From NCBI GenBank assembly GCA_902826505.1, contig CADEFG010000170.1, positions 1-6,465 of the forward strand: a stretch of 6,465 bases of DNA, in the 5' to 3' direction. The DNA comes from an uncultured Acidobacteriota bacterium (lineage in GTDB: Bacteria > Acidobacteriota > Blastocatellia > Pyrinomonadales > Pyrinomonadaceae). Both the position numbers and the translations under genes were made by a program. Positions 5,538-6,465 of this stretch are shown here, one piece after another (the first letter of the stretch is position 1; every line of letters starts with the position of its first letter). The notes beneath the pieces are model-generated. The model was not told the DNA's origin. It worked only from the letters and a program-made list of their open reading frames with translations, and did no database searches.

Positions 5538-6428
5538 ATGAATAAAGTTACCGCAACAAACGAGGCAATGATAAATTTACCGATCGGCATTTTCGACAGC
5601 GGTGTCGGCGGTCTGACGGTTTACCGTGCACTTCATAATCGTTTGCCGAACGAGCATTTCGTCTATCTCGGCGATACGGCGCGCGTGCCTTACGGAACAA
5701 AATCTTTAGCGACCGTCGAACGCTATGCGATTGAAAATTCGCAGTTTCTCTCTTCGCGCGGGATCAAAATGCTGGTCGTTGCCTGCAACACGGCTTCGGC
5801 GCTGGCTTTGCCGAAAATCCGCGAAAAGATCGGGCTCGATGTCGTCGGCGTGATCGGTCCCGGCGCGCGAAAAGCGGTTGAGGTGACGAAAGATAAAGCA
5901 AATCCGCGAATCGCCGTGATCGCAACCGAGGCGACCGTTCAAAGCGACGCTTACGCCGCATCGATCCGGCAAGCGTCGAAAACGGCGGAAGTCCTCCAAA
6001 CGGCGTGTCCTTTGTTCGTTTCGCTGGCGGAGGAAAATTGGACGCGCGAACCCGAAACGCTTTCGATCGCCAAAAAATATCTCCAAAATATCATCGAATT
6101 CAAGCCCGACGCGCTCGTTCTCGGATGCACGCATTACCCGATTTTGCGCGAAGTCATTCAGCAAACCGTCGGCGAAAATGTTACACTCATTGATTCGGGC
6201 GAGGCTTGCGCCGATGAAGTTGCCGAGTTGCTTGATTTCAAGGAATTGGAAAATCCGCAGAAAATCACGGGCGAACGCCGGCTTTGCGACGATCTCGACC
6301 ATTTTTATGTCACGGATGCGGCGGAAAGATTCGCCCGCGTCGCGTCCAGATTTCTGGGCGCGACGCCCGCGAAACTCGAAGCCATCGAAGTTTTTGGAAT
6401 TGACCAACTCGTCAATGGTAAATCGTAA
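5538..6428 (+). CDS. murI: glutamate racemase
   Basis: Cofactor-independent cytoplasmic enzyme that interconverts L- and D-glutamate, supplying the D-glutamate that MurD adds to peptidoglycan precursors. The 296-residue protein shows the family motifs in order: GIFDSGVGGL at 17-26 (Asp20, Ser21), LGDTARVPYG at 44-53, the first catalytic cysteine in ACNTAS (Cys83), ATEATVQSDAY at 129-139, ACPLFVSLAEE at 156-166, and the second catalytic cysteine in GCTHYP (Cys197, with His199). Length is slightly above the usual 260-290. The excess is partly an N-terminal lead of about ten residues, so the internal ATG at 5568 (Met11) is an alternative start. GAGG sits only 2 nt before it, too close for normal spacing, and ATG 5538 has no ribosome site either. 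The last codons and stop lie inside an inverted repeat, so the C-terminal NGKS is probably repeat-derived. The gene is monocistronic as far as visible. All key residues are present. Confidence 0.97.
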   Translation: MNKVTATNEAMINLPIGIFDSGVGGLTVYRALHNRLPNEHFVYLGDTARVPYGTKSLATVERYAIENSQFLSSRGIKMLVVACNTASALALPKIREKIGLDVVGVIGPGARKAVEVTKDKANPRIAVIATEATVQSDAYAASIRQASKTAEVLQTACPLFVSLAEENWTREPETLSIAKKYLQNIIEFKPDALVLGCTHYPILREVIQQTVGENVTLIDSGEACADEVAELLDFKELENPQKITGERRLCDDLDHFYVTDAAERFARVASRFLGATPAKLEAIEVFGIDQLVNGKS

Positions 6429-6461
6429 ATTGTCAATAGAAAAACACGATTTACGATTTAC
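6418..6461 (+). terminator. inverted repeat over the murI stop codon, terminator-like
   Basis: Positions 6418-6430 pair perfectly with 6449-6461 (13 bp). Through one G-T wobble the stem extends inward to 6433/6446, leaving a 12-nt A-rich loop. The left arm includes the last codons of murI and its TAA (6426-6428). A T run cannot be seen because the window ends, so termination is likely but unproven. Confidence 0.45.
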
Positions 6462-6465
6462 GATT
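6446..6465. repeat. 7-bp tandem repeat ACGATTT, continuing past the window
   Basis: ACGATTT occurs at 6446-6452 and 6453-6459, and a third copy is cut after six bases at 6465. The reverse complement AAATCGT lies at 6420-6426, overlapping the murI stop. True array length is unknown. Confidence 0.7.

Noticed and set aside
5706..6407. 233-codon minus-strand frame opposite murI
   Set aside because: It is the antisense shadow of a gene with every glutamate racemase motif; its arginine-rich translation is typical of such shadows.

Overview
The window looks like bacterial chromosome of moderate GC content carrying ordinary core and signalling genes. A PilZ-domain protein and a long soluble multi-PAS hybrid histidine kinase with an unusual N-terminal receiver, together with short tandem-repeat hairpins next to stop codons, would fit an Acidobacteriota lineage such as the Blastocatellia. 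That assignment is an impression from gene style, not a phylogenetic result. No phage, transposase, CRISPR, rRNA or tRNA signal was recognised.

Layout. Bases 1-719 (minus strand) hold the first three quarters of thioredoxin reductase, trxB, which runs off the left edge. A divergent intergenic region of about 246 bp with an inverted repeat separates it from a PilZ-domain protein at 966-1334 (plus). The PilZ stop codon lies inside a degenerate 8-bp tandem repeat that folds with a downstream complement into a long A/T hairpin ending in a T run, a plausible terminator. Positions 1335-2015 are gene-poor and contain one 28-codon reading frame behind a strong Shine-Dalgarno sequence, several hairpins and palindromes, and no recognised gene. 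A 104-residue orphan protein follows at 2016-2330 (plus). It converges with a 910-residue hybrid sensor kinase at 2374-5106 (minus), domain order REC-PAS-PAS-PAS-HisKA-HATPase_c-REC, which starts at TTG behind a very good Shine-Dalgarno sequence. A second divergent intergenic region (5107-5537) carries candidate promoters for the kinase and for murI. Glutamate racemase (5538-6428, plus) ends inside another inverted, 7-bp-periodic repeat at the right edge.

How the genes relate. They do not form an operon: strands alternate and most spacers are long. TrxB (thiol redox) and MurI (D-glutamate for peptidoglycan) are housekeeping enzymes. The PilZ protein keeps both c-di-GMP-binding motifs. The kinase has no membrane segment and no neighbouring response regulator, so it is an orphan cytoplasmic sensor whose partners lie elsewhere. 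The most notable observations are the non-canonical N-terminal receiver of the kinase (Asn in the acidic pocket and Val in place of the conserved Lys), the two stop-codon-overlapping repeat hairpins, and the orphan proteins around 1.5-2.3 kb. I found no convincing new multi-gene system.
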